A stretch of 64,000 nucleotides of DNA from Nonomuraea sp. NBC_00507 (lineage in GTDB: Bacteria > Actinomycetota > Actinomycetes > Streptosporangiales > Streptosporangiaceae): NCBI RefSeq assembly GCF_036013525.1, contig NZ_CP107853.1:9610001-9674000 (forward strand), read 5' to 3'. Made by a program: the position numbers and the translations under genes. The notes under the pieces were generated by a model, which did not search any database, was not told where the DNA came from, and saw only the letters and a list, made by a program, of their open reading frames with translations. Below are positions 33,523-42,076 of this stretch, piece by piece. The number at the start of each line of letters is the position of its first letter. Position 1 is the first letter of the stretch.

Positions 33523-34500
33523 GCGGCCGCGCCTCGCCGAGAAGTAGAGCCGGTCACCGCGCGGCGAGAACGCCAGCCCGGTCAGCTCGGCCCCCTCGTG
33601 CCCCTCCAGCCGGAGGAACGGCGTGACCGCGCGGTCCGGCGCGATGACGTCGATCTGCATCGTCTCCCTGGCGACGTAGAGGTCGCCGGACGGCGCGGCG
33701 GTGATGGCGCGCACGCCCTCGCAGAGCCGGTCGAGTGTGGAGGTCTGCGCGTCATAGGCCCACAGGCCCGTGTCGCCCTTGGTGGTGAAGTAGCAGACCT
33801 CACCCGCGTAGTGGCAGGCCTCGCCGCCGTCGAAGTGGCGGGCGTCCTCGACCTGGTGGCGGGTCTCCTGGAGCAGCGCCGCCGGCGACGGCACCACCCG
33901 CCAGCGGCCGGAGGAGCACAGCACCTCCAGCGTGCCCTCGGTCAGATCGCCCCAGTCGCCCGGCCTGAACCGATAGAAGCAGCCGTCGGGCTCGTCCTCG
34001 GTCATGTAGACCACGCCGCGCTCGGGGTCGCAGGCCGCGGCCTCGTGTTTGAAGCGGCCCATGGCCAGGCGTGGGCGGCCGGCGCGGGCGCCGTAGGGGT
34101 CGCACTCGAAGACGCGGCCGCGGTGGCCGAGCTCGCACGACAACCAGCTGTGCCAGGGCGTGGCGCCGCCCGCGCAGTTGAGGTCGGTGCCCGACAGGAT
34201 GCGGTAGGCGTCGCCGACGCTGCCGTCCGCGCGGAACCGCAGCGCGGAGGCGCCGCCGAGCAGGGGCAGCTCGGAGTTGGAGACGTAGATCCAGCCGTCG
34301 CCGTCGGGGAAGCAGGCGCCGCCGTCGGGCGCCATGTGCCAGGTGAGGCCGGCGATCTTGTGACCCGAGCGGGCCACGACCCGGCCGGTGAACCCCGAGG
34401 GCAGCGCGAGTCCGCCGGCGCCCGGCAGGCCGAGCGACCCGTAGGGGCTGGCGCCGCCCGGCAAGAGCGGGCCCGTGCGGAGGAGAGTCTTGTGGGACAT
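33478..34500 (-). CDS. PhoX-like (DUF839) protein
   Basis: A 340-aa protein with beta-propeller-like repeats similar to the PhoX/DUF839 phosphatase family. Segments such as AGLTWHMAPDGGACFPDGDG, HSWLSCELGHRGRVFECDP, RFKHEAAACDPERGVVYMTE and DEPDGCFYRFRPG recall the calcium- and metal-binding loops of PhoX. No signal peptide or Tat motif is visible, unlike secreted PhoX, so it may be cytosolic and not a phosphatase. ATG 34500 follows SD GGGAGG. Confidence 0.72.
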   Translation of the reverse strand: MSHKTLLRTGPLLPGGASPYGSLGLPGAGGLALPSGFTGRVVARSGHKIAGLTWHMAPDGGACFPDGDGWIYVSNSELPLLGGASALRFRADGSVGDAYRILSGTDLNCAGGATPWHSWLSCELGHRGRVFECDPYGARAGRPRLAMGRFKHEAAACDPERGVVYMTEDEPDGCFYRFRPGDWGDLTEGTLEVLCSSGRWRVVPSPAALLQETRHQVEDARHFDGGEACHYAGEVCYFTTKGDTGLWAYDAQTSTLDRLCEGVRAITAAPSGDLYVARETMQIDVIAPDRAVTPFLRLEGHEGAELTGLAFSPRGDRLYFSARRGRAEGHTFEVTGPFRG

Positions 34501-34672
34501 CGTGGGGCCTCCCTCTAGGTGCCACGCTAGTCGACCGCACCGACATGAATGGGAGGGACTCGCGACACCAAACTCTGCGCAAACCCCATGGGCCCGTCCC
34601 GCGATCATCAGATTGCGGTGACGTACGAAAGCCCGGGGCCGATGCGGCTCCCGGACTCCCGTCGTGCCTTGG

Positions 34673-35140
34673 TCACCTCATGGCCTGGAACATCCAGTGC
34701 TGCTTGTCGATGTCCTGTGCCACGGAGATGAGCAGATCCTGGCTGACCGGGTCGGGCTGGTCGGTGGCCCGGACGCGCTCGTGCATGCGCCTGCTGATGC
34801 CGTCCAGGACGTCGATGATCGTCGCGAGGACCTTTCCGTCCTCCACCCAGCCGCTCTCCAGCTGCGCGAGCTTGGTCGACTTGGCGACCGTGGCGGCCCG
34901 GCCGTCCGGGTTGGCCCCGAGGGCGACCGCACGCTCGGCGATGGTGTCCATGTGCGTCCGCGCCAAGTCCGTGACCTTGTCGAGCTGAAGGTGGATGGAG
35001 CGGAAGTGCGAGCCGATCAGGTTCCAGTGTGCCTGCTTGGCGACCAGTGACAGGTCTATGAGATCGACCAGGGCGCCCTGCAGGGCGTCCGTGACCGTGT
35101 TCTTGGCGTCTCCCGATAGCGGACCAGTGATCTTCGCCAT
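34673..35140 (-). CDS. dps: Dps-family ferritin-like protein
   Basis: A 155-aa DNA-protection/iron-storage protein forming dodecamers. Ferroxidase ligands are in VAKQAHWNLIGSHFRSIHLQLD (His and the following Asp region) and the AVALGANPDGRAATVA segment. It oxidises Fe(II) with H2O2 and protects DNA in stationary phase or stress. SD GGGAGG precedes ATG 35140. Divergent from a merR gene; a 25-bp palindrome 86 bp upstream of dps may control both. Confidence 0.92.
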   Translation of the reverse strand: MAKITGPLSGDAKNTVTDALQGALVDLIDLSLVAKQAHWNLIGSHFRSIHLQLDKVTDLARTHMDTIAERAVALGANPDGRAATVAKSTKLAQLESGWVEDGKVLATIIDVLDGISRRMHERVRATDQPDPVSQDLLISVAQDIDKQHWMFQAMR

Positions 35141-35225
35141 GTCGCAATTCCTCCCCGTTCGATGAGCTTTGTCCGCTTATTTCCGTACACGCATCCACAT
35201 GCCCAAACTTCCGAGCCCTTAACGT

Positions 35226-35250
35226 TGACACTGTAATAATGACAGTGTCA
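35226..35250. promoter_or_regulatory. 25-bp palindromic operator between dps and merR
   Basis: TGACACTGT (35226-35234) and ACAGTGTCA (35242-35250) are perfect 9-bp arms with a 7-nt AT-rich spacer. TTGACA (35225-35230) inside it looks like a -35 for merR. A single regulator could set both promoters. Confidence 0.7.
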
Positions 35251-35260
35251 TTGTGGAGGT

Positions 35261-36082
35261 ATGAGCGACACCTGGACCATCGGCGAGCTGGCCGAGCACG
35301 CGGCCCTGGCGCTGCGCGCCGGCGCCGCGCCGGCCAACGGCCGGGTCCGCGACGTGCCCGGAGAGCGGCTGATCAGGTGGTATACGACCATCGGCCTCGT
35401 CGACCCGCCCCTGACCCGGCGCGGCCGGATCGCCCAGTACGGACGGCGGCACCTGCTGCAACTGCTGGCCATCAAGCGACTGCAGGCGGCAGGCCACTCG
35501 ATCGCCGAGATCCAGGCGGCCCTGGCGGGCGCCACGGATCGGATGCTCGAGGACACGGCGAGTGCTGCGCGTGCCATGGCTCTGGAGGATGCGGACGGCT
35601 CAGTTCGTGACGAAGCGGGGCGCGAGCGGTTCTGGACCGAGCGGCCCGACGGGGACGGCGTGCATCGTGCCGCCGAGACGCCGCCCTATGCTGCGGCGCC
35701 CGACCAGGGGAGCGCCGACGCCCCCATGCCCGGCAGCGGTGCAGATCTCGTCATGCCCAGCAGCGGTGCAGATCTCGCCCTGCCCCACGGCCGCGTGGGC
35801 GTCGAGGCGGCAGGTAATCCCGATGTCGATAGGCAATCCTCGAGGCGAACGCGTCCCGGGATGTCCGGGTGGCGGCCGGGAGGGCGCGCCGACGTGGCCG
35901 GGCGACAGACGGGAACGGAGGGGCGCGGCGGCGCCGGGGCGGTGGTCGCCGGAGTCAGGTTGAGTGATGGGGTGAGGCTGGTGCTGGACGGCGGGCGCGC
36001 CCTGTCCGAGGAGGACGTTCAGGCGGTGCTGGCGGCGGCGGGACCGCTGCTCGCGGTGCTCGAAGAAAGGGAGCTGATATGA
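35261..36082 (+). CDS. MerR-family regulator with long disordered linker
   Basis: A 273-aa protein. The N-terminal MerR HTH (about 5-90) reads WTIGELAEHAALALRAG, ERLIRWYTTIGLVDPPLTRR and LLAIKRLQAAGHSIAEIQAAL. A Gly/Ala/Asp-rich linker of about 120 residues follows, including a nine-residue tandem repeat. The last 40 residues (RLSDGVRLVLDGGRALSEED) form a small conserved C-terminal piece. Its stop overlaps the VIT/VWA gene start (ATGA), so the two are coupled. SD GGAGG is unusually close (1 nt) to ATG 35261. Confidence 0.85.
   Translation: MSDTWTIGELAEHAALALRAGAAPANGRVRDVPGERLIRWYTTIGLVDPPLTRRGRIAQYGRRHLLQLLAIKRLQAAGHSIAEIQAALAGATDRMLEDTASAARAMALEDADGSVRDEAGRERFWTERPDGDGVHRAAETPPYAAAPDQGSADAPMPGSGADLVMPSSGADLALPHGRVGVEAAGNPDVDRQSSRRTRPGMSGWRPGGRADVAGRQTGTEGRGGAGAVVAGVRLSDGVRLVLDGGRALSEEDVQAVLAAAGPLLAVLEERELI
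35726..35779 (+). repeat. 27-bp in-frame duplication inside merR
   Basis: Two 27-bp copies, differing at two positions, encode MPGSGADLV and MPSSGADLA in the disordered linker. Confidence 0.9.
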
Positions 36083-38496
36083 AGATCACTTCGCTGGAGC
36101 CCGCCCGGTGCCTGCCGGTGCCGGACGCCGGGTTCGGCGCGCTGCTGACCGAGCGCGGCAACCTGCCGCTGGAGAGCGTGGACGTGAGCGCGGACATCTC
36201 GGGCCTCATCGCCGGGGTCGAGGTCACGCAGGGGTTCAGGAACCCGTTCGACGTCACGCTGGAGGCCACGTACGTCTTTCCGCTGCCCGACCGGGCGGCC
36301 GTGACCGCGTTCCGGATGGAGGCCGACGACCGGGTGGTCGAGGGCGTGCTGAAGGAGCGCGGCCAGGCCAGGGCGGACTACGACCGCGCCCTGCGGGAGG
36401 GCAGGCGGGCCGCCATCGCCGAGGAGGACCGGCCGGACGTGTTCACGATCCGGGTGGGCAACATCCTGCCCGGCGAGCATGTCTCGGTCAGGCTGACGAT
36501 GAGCCAGCCGTTGCCGTACGAGGACGGGGCGGCCACGTTCCGTTTCCCGCTGGTGGTGGCGCCGCGTTACATCCCGGGCACGCCAATCGACGGCCGGCCC
36601 GCGGGTGACGGCGTCGTGCCCGACACCGACGCCGTGCCGGACGCGTCCAGGATCAGCCCGCCCGTGCTGCTGCCCGGCTTCCCCAACCCGGTGCGCCTGT
36701 CGCTCGCCGCGACCGTGGACGCCGCCGGTCTGGAGCTGCGTGAGCTGGCCTCCAGCCTGCACGTGGTCGAGGAGGAGGGCCACACGGTGCGGCTGCGTCC
36801 GGGTGAGCGGCTGGACCGGGACCTCATCCTGCGGATGTCGTTCGACGCCTCCACATCGTTGCAGCTCGACAGCCCGGCCGGGCAAGGGGGGACGTTCGCG
36901 CTCACCGTCGTGCCGCCGCCGCTGCAGGCCACGCGCACGCCGCGGGATCTGGTGCTGCTGCTCGACCGCTCGGGCAGCATGGGCGGCTGGAAGATGGTGG
37001 CCGCGCGCCGGGCCGCCGCCCGCATCGTCGACACGCTGACGCCGCAGGACCGCTTCGCGGTGCTGACGTTCGACTCAGTAGTGGAGCGGGCGTTCGAGGG
37101 GCTCGTGGAGGCGTCGGACCGCAACCGGTACCGCGCCGTGGAGCACCTCGCCCGGGTCGACGCCCGCGGCGGCACGGAGTTGCTCGAGCCGCTGCGCCAG
37201 GCCATCGCCCTGCTGGGCGCCCCGGCCGAGCGGGAGCGGGTCGTGGTGCTGGTCACCGACGGCCAGGTGGGCAACGAGGACCAGATCCTGGAGCAGGCGG
37301 GCGGCGCGCTGTCGGCCATGCGCGTGCACACGGTCGGCATCGACCGGGCCGTGAACGCCGGCTTCCTCGGCAGGCTCGCCGGGCTCGGCGCGGGCCGGTG
37401 TGAGCTGGTCGAGTCGGAGGACCGGCTCGACGCGGCCATGGACCACATCCACCGCAGGATCGGCGCTCCCCTGGTGACCGACCTCTCGCTCAAGGGGCTG
37501 GAGGTCGAGCCCGGTACGGTCACGCATCTCGGGTCGATCTTCCCTGGTGTCCCGCTGCGCGTGTACGGGCGCTACCGCGAAGGGTCCTCGGTGACCGTAC
37601 GCGGAATGGCCGCCGGCGGCCCGTGGGAGGAGCAGGTCGCGGGTGTCACAGTCGACAATCCGGCCGTCCGCGCCGTGTGGGCCCGCGCGCACCTGCGGGA
37701 GCTCGAGGACCGTTACGCCATGGGCGAGCACGAGCTGGAGTCGCGCATCGTCCGCACGTCGCTCGAGCACGGCGTGCTCTGCCGCTTCACCGCGTACGTG
37801 GCGGTCGACACCAGGCAGGTCGCCGACGGCGGGCCCGAGCACCGCGTCATCCAGCCGGTCGAGCCGCCGAGCGGCTGGGAGCCGCCGCAGGCCGCGCCGA
37901 TGATGGGCGGCGGCTTCACGGCGCACACCGCGATGATGGCCATGCCCGCGGCCGCGCCGCGGATGCAGCGGCCTGAGCCCGGGTTCGGCGCCGCCGAGAT
38001 GGCCCGTGACGACGAGGGGTTCCTGGCCCGTGGCGGCGGGCTCAAGCCCGGTCCCCGGCCCAGTCAGCCTGGGCGGCTCGGGGGCGGGCCGAGGTTCGCT
38101 CCGGGGCCGCGTCCCGCGGGCCGGCTGGAGTCGGTCCGGCCGCAACTGGTGGCCGAGCTGGATCGGCTCACGGCGCTGCCCGCGCCCGATCTGCTGTACC
38201 TGGCCGACCTGGGCTCGCGGCTGGCGGCGCTCGCGGAATACCTGGGCGGCGACGAGCAGCTGGTGAGGCTGGCTCGCGAGCTGGAAGCGGCCGAGCGGCC
38301 GGGCGCGGACGCCCAGGCGCTGCACGACCACGCCATCGCGGTCCTCAGGGCCCTGATCGGCGGCTCCACACCGCCGCCCCGACCCACGCCGGGCCGCGGG
38401 CACCTCGGCGACGAGGGCGGGCAACCCGGTGGTGGGCATCCCGGTGGCCCACTGCCCGGCGGCGACCGTCGTACGCCCTTCTGGAAGCGTCACTGA
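36079..38496 (+). CDS. VIT and von Willebrand A domain protein
   Basis: An 805-aa protein with an N-terminal VIT domain (about 10-135; VEVTQGFRNPFDVTLEATYV, EGVLKERGQARADYDRAL), then a VWA domain (about 290-460) with the metal-ion site LVLLLDRSGSMGG, a conserved Thr in RGGTELLEPLRQ and Asp in LVTDGQVGNED. A Pro/Gly/Met-rich linker and a helical C-terminal part follow. No signal peptide is seen, so it is cytosolic or peripheral. The architecture resembles inter-alpha-trypsin inhibitor heavy chains; bacterial function is unknown. It is translationally coupled to merR and next to divergent dps. Confidence 0.88.
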   Translation: MKITSLEPARCLPVPDAGFGALLTERGNLPLESVDVSADISGLIAGVEVTQGFRNPFDVTLEATYVFPLPDRAAVTAFRMEADDRVVEGVLKERGQARADYDRALREGRRAAIAEEDRPDVFTIRVGNILPGEHVSVRLTMSQPLPYEDGAATFRFPLVVAPRYIPGTPIDGRPAGDGVVPDTDAVPDASRISPPVLLPGFPNPVRLSLAATVDAAGLELRELASSLHVVEEEGHTVRLRPGERLDRDLILRMSFDASTSLQLDSPAGQGGTFALTVVPPPLQATRTPRDLVLLLDRSGSMGGWKMVAARRAAARIVDTLTPQDRFAVLTFDSVVERAFEGLVEASDRNRYRAVEHLARVDARGGTELLEPLRQAIALLGAPAERERVVVLVTDGQVGNEDQILEQAGGALSAMRVHTVGIDRAVNAGFLGRLAGLGAGRCELVESEDRLDAAMDHIHRRIGAPLVTDLSLKGLEVEPGTVTHLGSIFPGVPLRVYGRYREGSSVTVRGMAAGGPWEEQVAGVTVDNPAVRAVWARAHLRELEDRYAMGEHELESRIVRTSLEHGVLCRFTAYVAVDTRQVADGGPEHRVIQPVEPPSGWEPPQAAPMMGGGFTAHTAMMAMPAAAPRMQRPEPGFGAAEMARDDEGFLARGGGLKPGPRPSQPGRLGGGPRFAPGPRPAGRLESVRPQLVAELDRLTALPAPDLLYLADLGSRLAALAEYLGGDEQLVRLARELEAAERPGADAQALHDHAIAVLRALIGGSTPPPRPTPGRGHLGDEGGQPGGGHPGGPLPGGDRRTPFWKRH

Positions 38497-38535
38497 CCGC
38501 CCGCTCCGGCCCTGCCCAGGCATCGGGCGGGGCCG

Positions 38536-38688
38536 GGGCTGCAGCGCCCCGCTGTCGTCCGCCCACGGCCCGGCGCTCACCAGCCGCCCCTCCTCCTTGA
38601 GCCGCCGCAGGGGCTCCCGGTGCGCGGGGCGGGCCGTGAGCCGTCGTGGATCGCCGTCGAAGGCCAGTTGCAACACGTATCTCGCCAT
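38536..38688 (-). pseudogene. YCII-domain gene fragment (5' end only)
   Basis: From ATG 38688 the frame reads MARYVLQLAFDGDPRRLTA then EEGRLVSAGPWADDSGAL, the first half of a YCII-related (YciI-like) protein. After about 50 residues the similarity stops and the frame runs on as arginine/proline-rich antisense of the VIT/VWA gene. The second half of the domain is missing, so the gene is truncated. Confidence 0.6.
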
Positions 38689-38762
38689 GTCCCCGCACGC
38701 TAGGGGACGATCGGGTCCTCGCTCCGCATCGCGAGGCACCGGCAGGGTGTATACGGGGATAC

Positions 38763-39193
38763 ATGACGTACACGCTGGCCGACCTGCCGATGTTGGGCGG
38801 GCTTGGCGAGGAGCGGCTGCGGGCGCTGGCGGCCCTGACCCGGCGCAGGCGCTATCCGGCCGGGCAGGTGCTGTGCACCGAGGGCGACCCGGCCGATCAG
38901 CTGATCGTGCTGCTCGGCGGCCGGGTGAAGGCGGGCCACGTACGGCGGTGCTCGAGCTCGTCGCCACCGAGCCGTCCGTCGCGGCGCGGCTGCTGCGCAC
39001 GCTGGCCGCGACCGTCCGCGACCTCGACGACCGGCTCACCGACCCGACGGTGCGTGACGTGCCGGCACGCGTGGCCACCTGGCTGGTACGCCGCGCCCTT
39101 CGCTCGTTCGAACGCCGCGGGATGATCGAGATCGGCCCCGGCGAGGTGACCGTCCCGGATCACCATGCTCTGGCCCGCGTGGCCGCCGGCTGA
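38763..39193 (+). pseudogene. Decayed Crp/Fnr-family regulator
   Basis: ATG 38763 opens MTYTLADLPMLGGLGEERLR through LIVLLGGRVKAG, the start of a cyclic-nucleotide-binding domain. Near 38937 the homology jumps to another frame, PRTAVLELVATEPSVAARLL through VRDVPARVATWLV and ALRSFERRGMIEIGPGEVTV. Total coding potential is about 143 residues against about 220 for the family. Most of the beta-roll and the recognition HTH are deleted, in addition to the frameshift. No functional product is expected. It is divergent from the YCII fragment. Confidence 0.75.
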
Positions 39194-39281
39194 ATGACGA
39201 CCCCGCCCTCGCCCGCGTAGCCGCCGTCTGAACCCCGGCCGAATATCGGACGAGCGTCTATCCGAGCCGGTCAGGCTGTTC

Positions 39282-39287
39282 TATCGT
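39282..39287 (+). promoter_or_regulatory. -10 box for leaderless otsB
   Basis: TATCGT ends 7 nt before the ATG at 39295; no SD lies between. Confidence 0.45.
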
Positions 39288-39294
39288 CACGACC

Positions 39295-40128
39295 ATGGCG
39301 ACTCCTCGCGCCCCGCTCCGCTTCGCCGAAGCAGTCTCGGCCACCGTTTCCGAGAGCAGGAAATCCGGCTTCTTCTTCGACTTCGACGGCACGATCGCCC
39401 CGATCATGCGAGATCCCGGCGCCGTGCTCCCCGTTCCGGGGGCGGTGGAGCGCTTGCAGGCGCTGACGAGCCTGGTCGGCAGGGTCGCCGTGGTCTCGGC
39501 CCGCCCGGCCGCGTTCCTGTGCGAGCGGTTCTCGCGCGCGCCGCAGGTCGCCCTGTTCGGCCTCTACGGGATGCAGACCGTCGTCGATGGCCGGGTACGC
39601 ACCGATGCGGCGGCCGAGCCGTGGGCCCCGATCATGCGCCGGTTGGCCGCGGACGCCGCCCGCGATCTGCCGGGCGAGGTCCTGATCGAGGACAAGGCGC
39701 TGGTGGTGTCGCTGCACTACCGCGCGGTCCCGGCGCTGCGCGGCGCGGTGGAGCGGTGGGCCTCGGGCAAGGCGGTCGAGCTGGGCCTGCGCGAGCAGCA
39801 CGGCCGCATGGTGGTGGAGCTCCGGCCGCCGGTGGAGTGCGACAAGGGCACGGTCATCGCCCAGGAGGCGGAGACGCTGACCCGCGCCTGGTATTTCGGC
39901 GACGACATCTCCGACGGCCGCGCGTTCGACGCGTTGCGCTGCAGGGAGGAGCGGGATCCCGGGTTCATGGGCGTCCGGGTCGCGGTGGCCAACCGGGAGA
40001 CGGGCGACGAGCTGGCGCGCCGGGCCGACTTCACGGTGGACTCCCCCGAAGACACGCCGGTCCTGCTCGAGCAGGTGATCAGCTCCTTTCCCGGCCATCC
40101 TCCGCCTGCTCTTACCCTGGATGGGTGA
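39295..40128 (+). CDS. otsB: Trehalose-6-phosphate phosphatase
   Basis: A HAD-superfamily phosphatase of 277 aa that makes trehalose from trehalose 6-phosphate. Motif I is FFFDFDGTIAPIMRDPGA, motif II lies in VAVVSARPAAFL, and motif IV is WYFGDDISDGRAFDAL. The cap segment has GLYGMQTV and VIEDKALVVSLHYR, typical of OtsB. No otsA is in the window. Its stop overlaps the mmuM start (GTGA), so the two genes are coupled although they share no pathway. Confidence 0.92.
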   Translation: MATPRAPLRFAEAVSATVSESRKSGFFFDFDGTIAPIMRDPGAVLPVPGAVERLQALTSLVGRVAVVSARPAAFLCERFSRAPQVALFGLYGMQTVVDGRVRTDAAAEPWAPIMRRLAADAARDLPGEVLIEDKALVVSLHYRAVPALRGAVERWASGKAVELGLREQHGRMVVELRPPVECDKGTVIAQEAETLTRAWYFGDDISDGRAFDALRCREERDPGFMGVRVAVANRETGDELARRADFTVDSPEDTPVLLEQVISSFPGHPPPALTLDG

Positions 40129-40991
40129 CCACACTTGTCCTGGACGGGGGCCTGTCCACCCACCTCGAACGGCTCGGTGCCGACCTCAGCGACGACCTCT
40201 GGTCGGCGCGGTTGCTGCTGGAGCAGCCGGAGCTGATCCGGCAGGCGCACGCCGACTACTTCACGGCGGGGGCCGACGTGGCCATCACCGCGAGCTACCA
40301 GGCCACGATCCCGGGCTTCATGCGGCGCGGCCTGGGAGCGGCACAGGCGGAGGCGCTGATCAGGCTGTCGGTGGTGCTGGCCGGGCAGGCGCGCGACCAG
40401 GCCGGCCGCGGGCTGGTGGCGGCCTCGGTCGGCCCGTACGGCGCGTTCCTGGCCAACGGCGCCGAATACACCGGCGACTACGACCTCGACGAGGACGGCC
40501 TCTACTCCTGGCACCTGCCGCGCTGGGAGATCCTGGCCACGGCCGGTGCCGACCTGCTGGCCTGCGAGACGATTCCGTCCTATCTGGAGGCGCGGGCTCT
40601 GGCCAGGCTGCTGGAGCGCACGCCGGGGGTCAAGGCGTGGGTGAGCTTCTCCTGCCGGGACGGCGAGCGGCTCAACGACGGCACGCCGATCCGCGAGGCG
40701 GCCGCCCTGTTCAGCGGGAATCCGCAGGTGGTGGCCGTCGGCGCGAACTGCACGGCGCCCCGCCACATCCCCGGGCTCATCGCGTGCCTGTCCGGCGGGC
40801 TGCCCGTCGTGGTCTACCCCAACTCGGGCGAGAGCTGGGACGCCGGGCATCGGCGCTGGCTGGGCCTGGCCGATCCGGTGGAGTTCGGGCAGGCCGCCAA
40901 GGAGTGGCAGCTGGCGGGCGCGTCGCTGATCGGCGGCTGCTGCCGGACGACTCCCGATCACATCACGCAGATCCGCGCCCATCTGTCGTAG
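40125..40991 (+). CDS. mmuM: Homocysteine S-methyltransferase
   Basis: Transfers a methyl group from S-methylmethionine (or SAM) to homocysteine, giving methionine. It is a zinc barrel enzyme of 288 aa. VLDGGLSTHLERLGADLSDD at the N-terminus, GANCTAP near 205 and the C-terminal zinc pair GGCCRTTPDHI match MmuM/YagD. Start GTG 40125 overlaps the otsB stop. A TACCCT box 5 nt upstream could give a separate leaderless transcript. Confidence 0.92.
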   Translation: MTTLVLDGGLSTHLERLGADLSDDLWSARLLLEQPELIRQAHADYFTAGADVAITASYQATIPGFMRRGLGAAQAEALIRLSVVLAGQARDQAGRGLVAASVGPYGAFLANGAEYTGDYDLDEDGLYSWHLPRWEILATAGADLLACETIPSYLEARALARLLERTPGVKAWVSFSCRDGERLNDGTPIREAAALFSGNPQVVAVGANCTAPRHIPGLIACLSGGLPVVVYPNSGESWDAGHRRWLGLADPVEFGQAAKEWQLAGASLIGGCCRTTPDHITQIRAHLS

Positions 40992-41088
40992 GACGCAGCC
41001 CGGACCGGTCCGAGGGACCGGCCTACGACGCCGACCCCGCGCACGCCTGGCTGAGGGAGCGGGTGCGCGGGGTCCTCGGGGGCCGAAG

Positions 41089-41517
41089 TCAGGCGGAGAC
41101 CGACTCGGCGGTGCGGCGGCGGCCGAAGACGCGGTCGAGCGCCAGCGCGCCGCCGCCGGTGAAGCCGATGGCCAGGCTCGCCGCGGCCAGCGCCAGGACG
41201 AGCTCATAGCCACCCTCGGCGGCGCCGAAGCCGTTGGCGGCGTGGACGAAGACGATCGCGCCGATCATGTCGAGGGCCAGCAGCGTGCCGACGATCGGCA
41301 GCGCGGCGCCGAGGATCAGCGCCAGGCCGCCGGCCACCTCCAGCACCGCGACGGCCGGAGCGGCCACGCCGGCCAGCGGGATGCCGACGGACTCGAAGAA
41401 CTTGGTCGTGCCCGCGATGCCCATGGTCGCGAACTTCTGGTAGCCGTGCACGAGGAAGATCACCCCGAGGGCGATTCTCGCGAGCAGCAGGACGACGGGA
41501 CGGGCCTGGTCGACCAT
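41089..41517 (-). CDS. DoxX-family membrane protein
   Basis: A 142-aa protein with four membrane helices (about 8-26, 48-66, 72-94, 102-125). The opening LLLARIALGVIFLVHGYQKF, with TMGIAGTTKFFESVGIP after the first helix, is the DoxX signature. Members act in redox or thiol stress membrane complexes in mycobacteria. It is divergent from a marR gene, with a clear MarR-type box between, so it is the likely target. Confidence 0.9.
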   Translation of the reverse strand: MVDQARPVVLLLARIALGVIFLVHGYQKFATMGIAGTTKFFESVGIPLAGVAAPAVAVLEVAGGLALILGAALPIVGTLLALDMIGAIVFVHAANGFGAAEGGYELVLALAAASLAIGFTGGGALALDRVFGRRRTAESVSA

Positions 41518-41537
41518 GCGACCTCCTAGTGAGATAG

Positions 41538-41555
41538 TTGTTCAGTTTTGAACAA
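41538..41555. promoter_or_regulatory. MarR operator TTGTTCA-N4-TGAACAA
   Basis: A perfect 7-bp inverted repeat with a 4-nt spacer lies 20 bp upstream of doxX. A further half-site TGAACAAA lies at 41584-41591, just upstream of the marR -10. Binding would cover both promoters. Confidence 0.75.
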
Positions 41556-41596
41556 GAGCACTGTAGCAGGGAAAGTTAAAATCTGAACAAACGCGG

Positions 41597-41602
41597 TAGA
41601 CT
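41597..41602 (+). promoter_or_regulatory. -10 box for leaderless marR
   Basis: TAGACT ends 6 nt before GTG 41609; no SD lies between. The operator half-site is 5 bp upstream. Confidence 0.5.
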
Positions 41603-41608
41603 GGGCAG

Positions 41609-42076
41609 GTGACGCAACCCCGATGGCTCGACTCGACGGAGATGGCGGCCTGGCGCGCCTTCCTGTCGACTTCCCACTTGCTCGACAGGCGGATCGAAGA
41701 GCAGCTCAAGGCCGCGGCGGGGCTGACGCACCCGCAGTTCGAGATCCTGGTGCGGCTCGCCGAGGCCCCCGGCCGCCAGGAGCGGATGACGGAGCTGGCC
41801 AAGGGTGTCGTGGTGTCGAAGAGCGCGCTGACGTACCAGATCACTCAGCTGGAGAAGGCGGGGCTGGTGGAGCGTGCCACCTGTCCGTCGGACGAGCGCG
41901 GTGTGCTGGCGGTGATCACCGAGGCGGGCCTGCGGTGCCTGGAGCGAGTGGCGCCGGGGCACGTGGAGGTCGTCAGGAGATATCTGATCGATCGGCTCAG
42001 CCGGGAGGAGCTGCACACGATGACGGCCGCCCTGCGGAAGACGGAGGAGGCACTACGCTCCTCGGACGTCCGCTAG
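41609..42076 (+). CDS. MarR-family regulator
   Basis: A 155-aa winged-helix dimer. LTHPQFEILVRLAEAPGRQE, the recognition helix VVSKSALTYQITQLEKAGLV and the wing CPSDERGVLAVITEAG are clear. Probably represses itself and doxX in response to a phenolic, oxidant or drug. It overlaps the convergent acyltransferase gene by CTAG. Confidence 0.9.
   Translation: MTQPRWLDSTEMAAWRAFLSTSHLLDRRIEEQLKAAAGLTHPQFEILVRLAEAPGRQERMTELAKGVVVSKSALTYQITQLEKAGLVERATCPSDERGVLAVITEAGLRCLERVAPGHVEVVRRYLIDRLSREELHTMTAALRKTEEALRSSDVR

Noticed and set aside
37075..39078. 667-codon minus-strand frame under the VIT/VWA gene
   Set aside because: Arg/Pro/Ala-rich shadow. Only its 38536-38688 part resembles a protein (YCII), and that is truncated.
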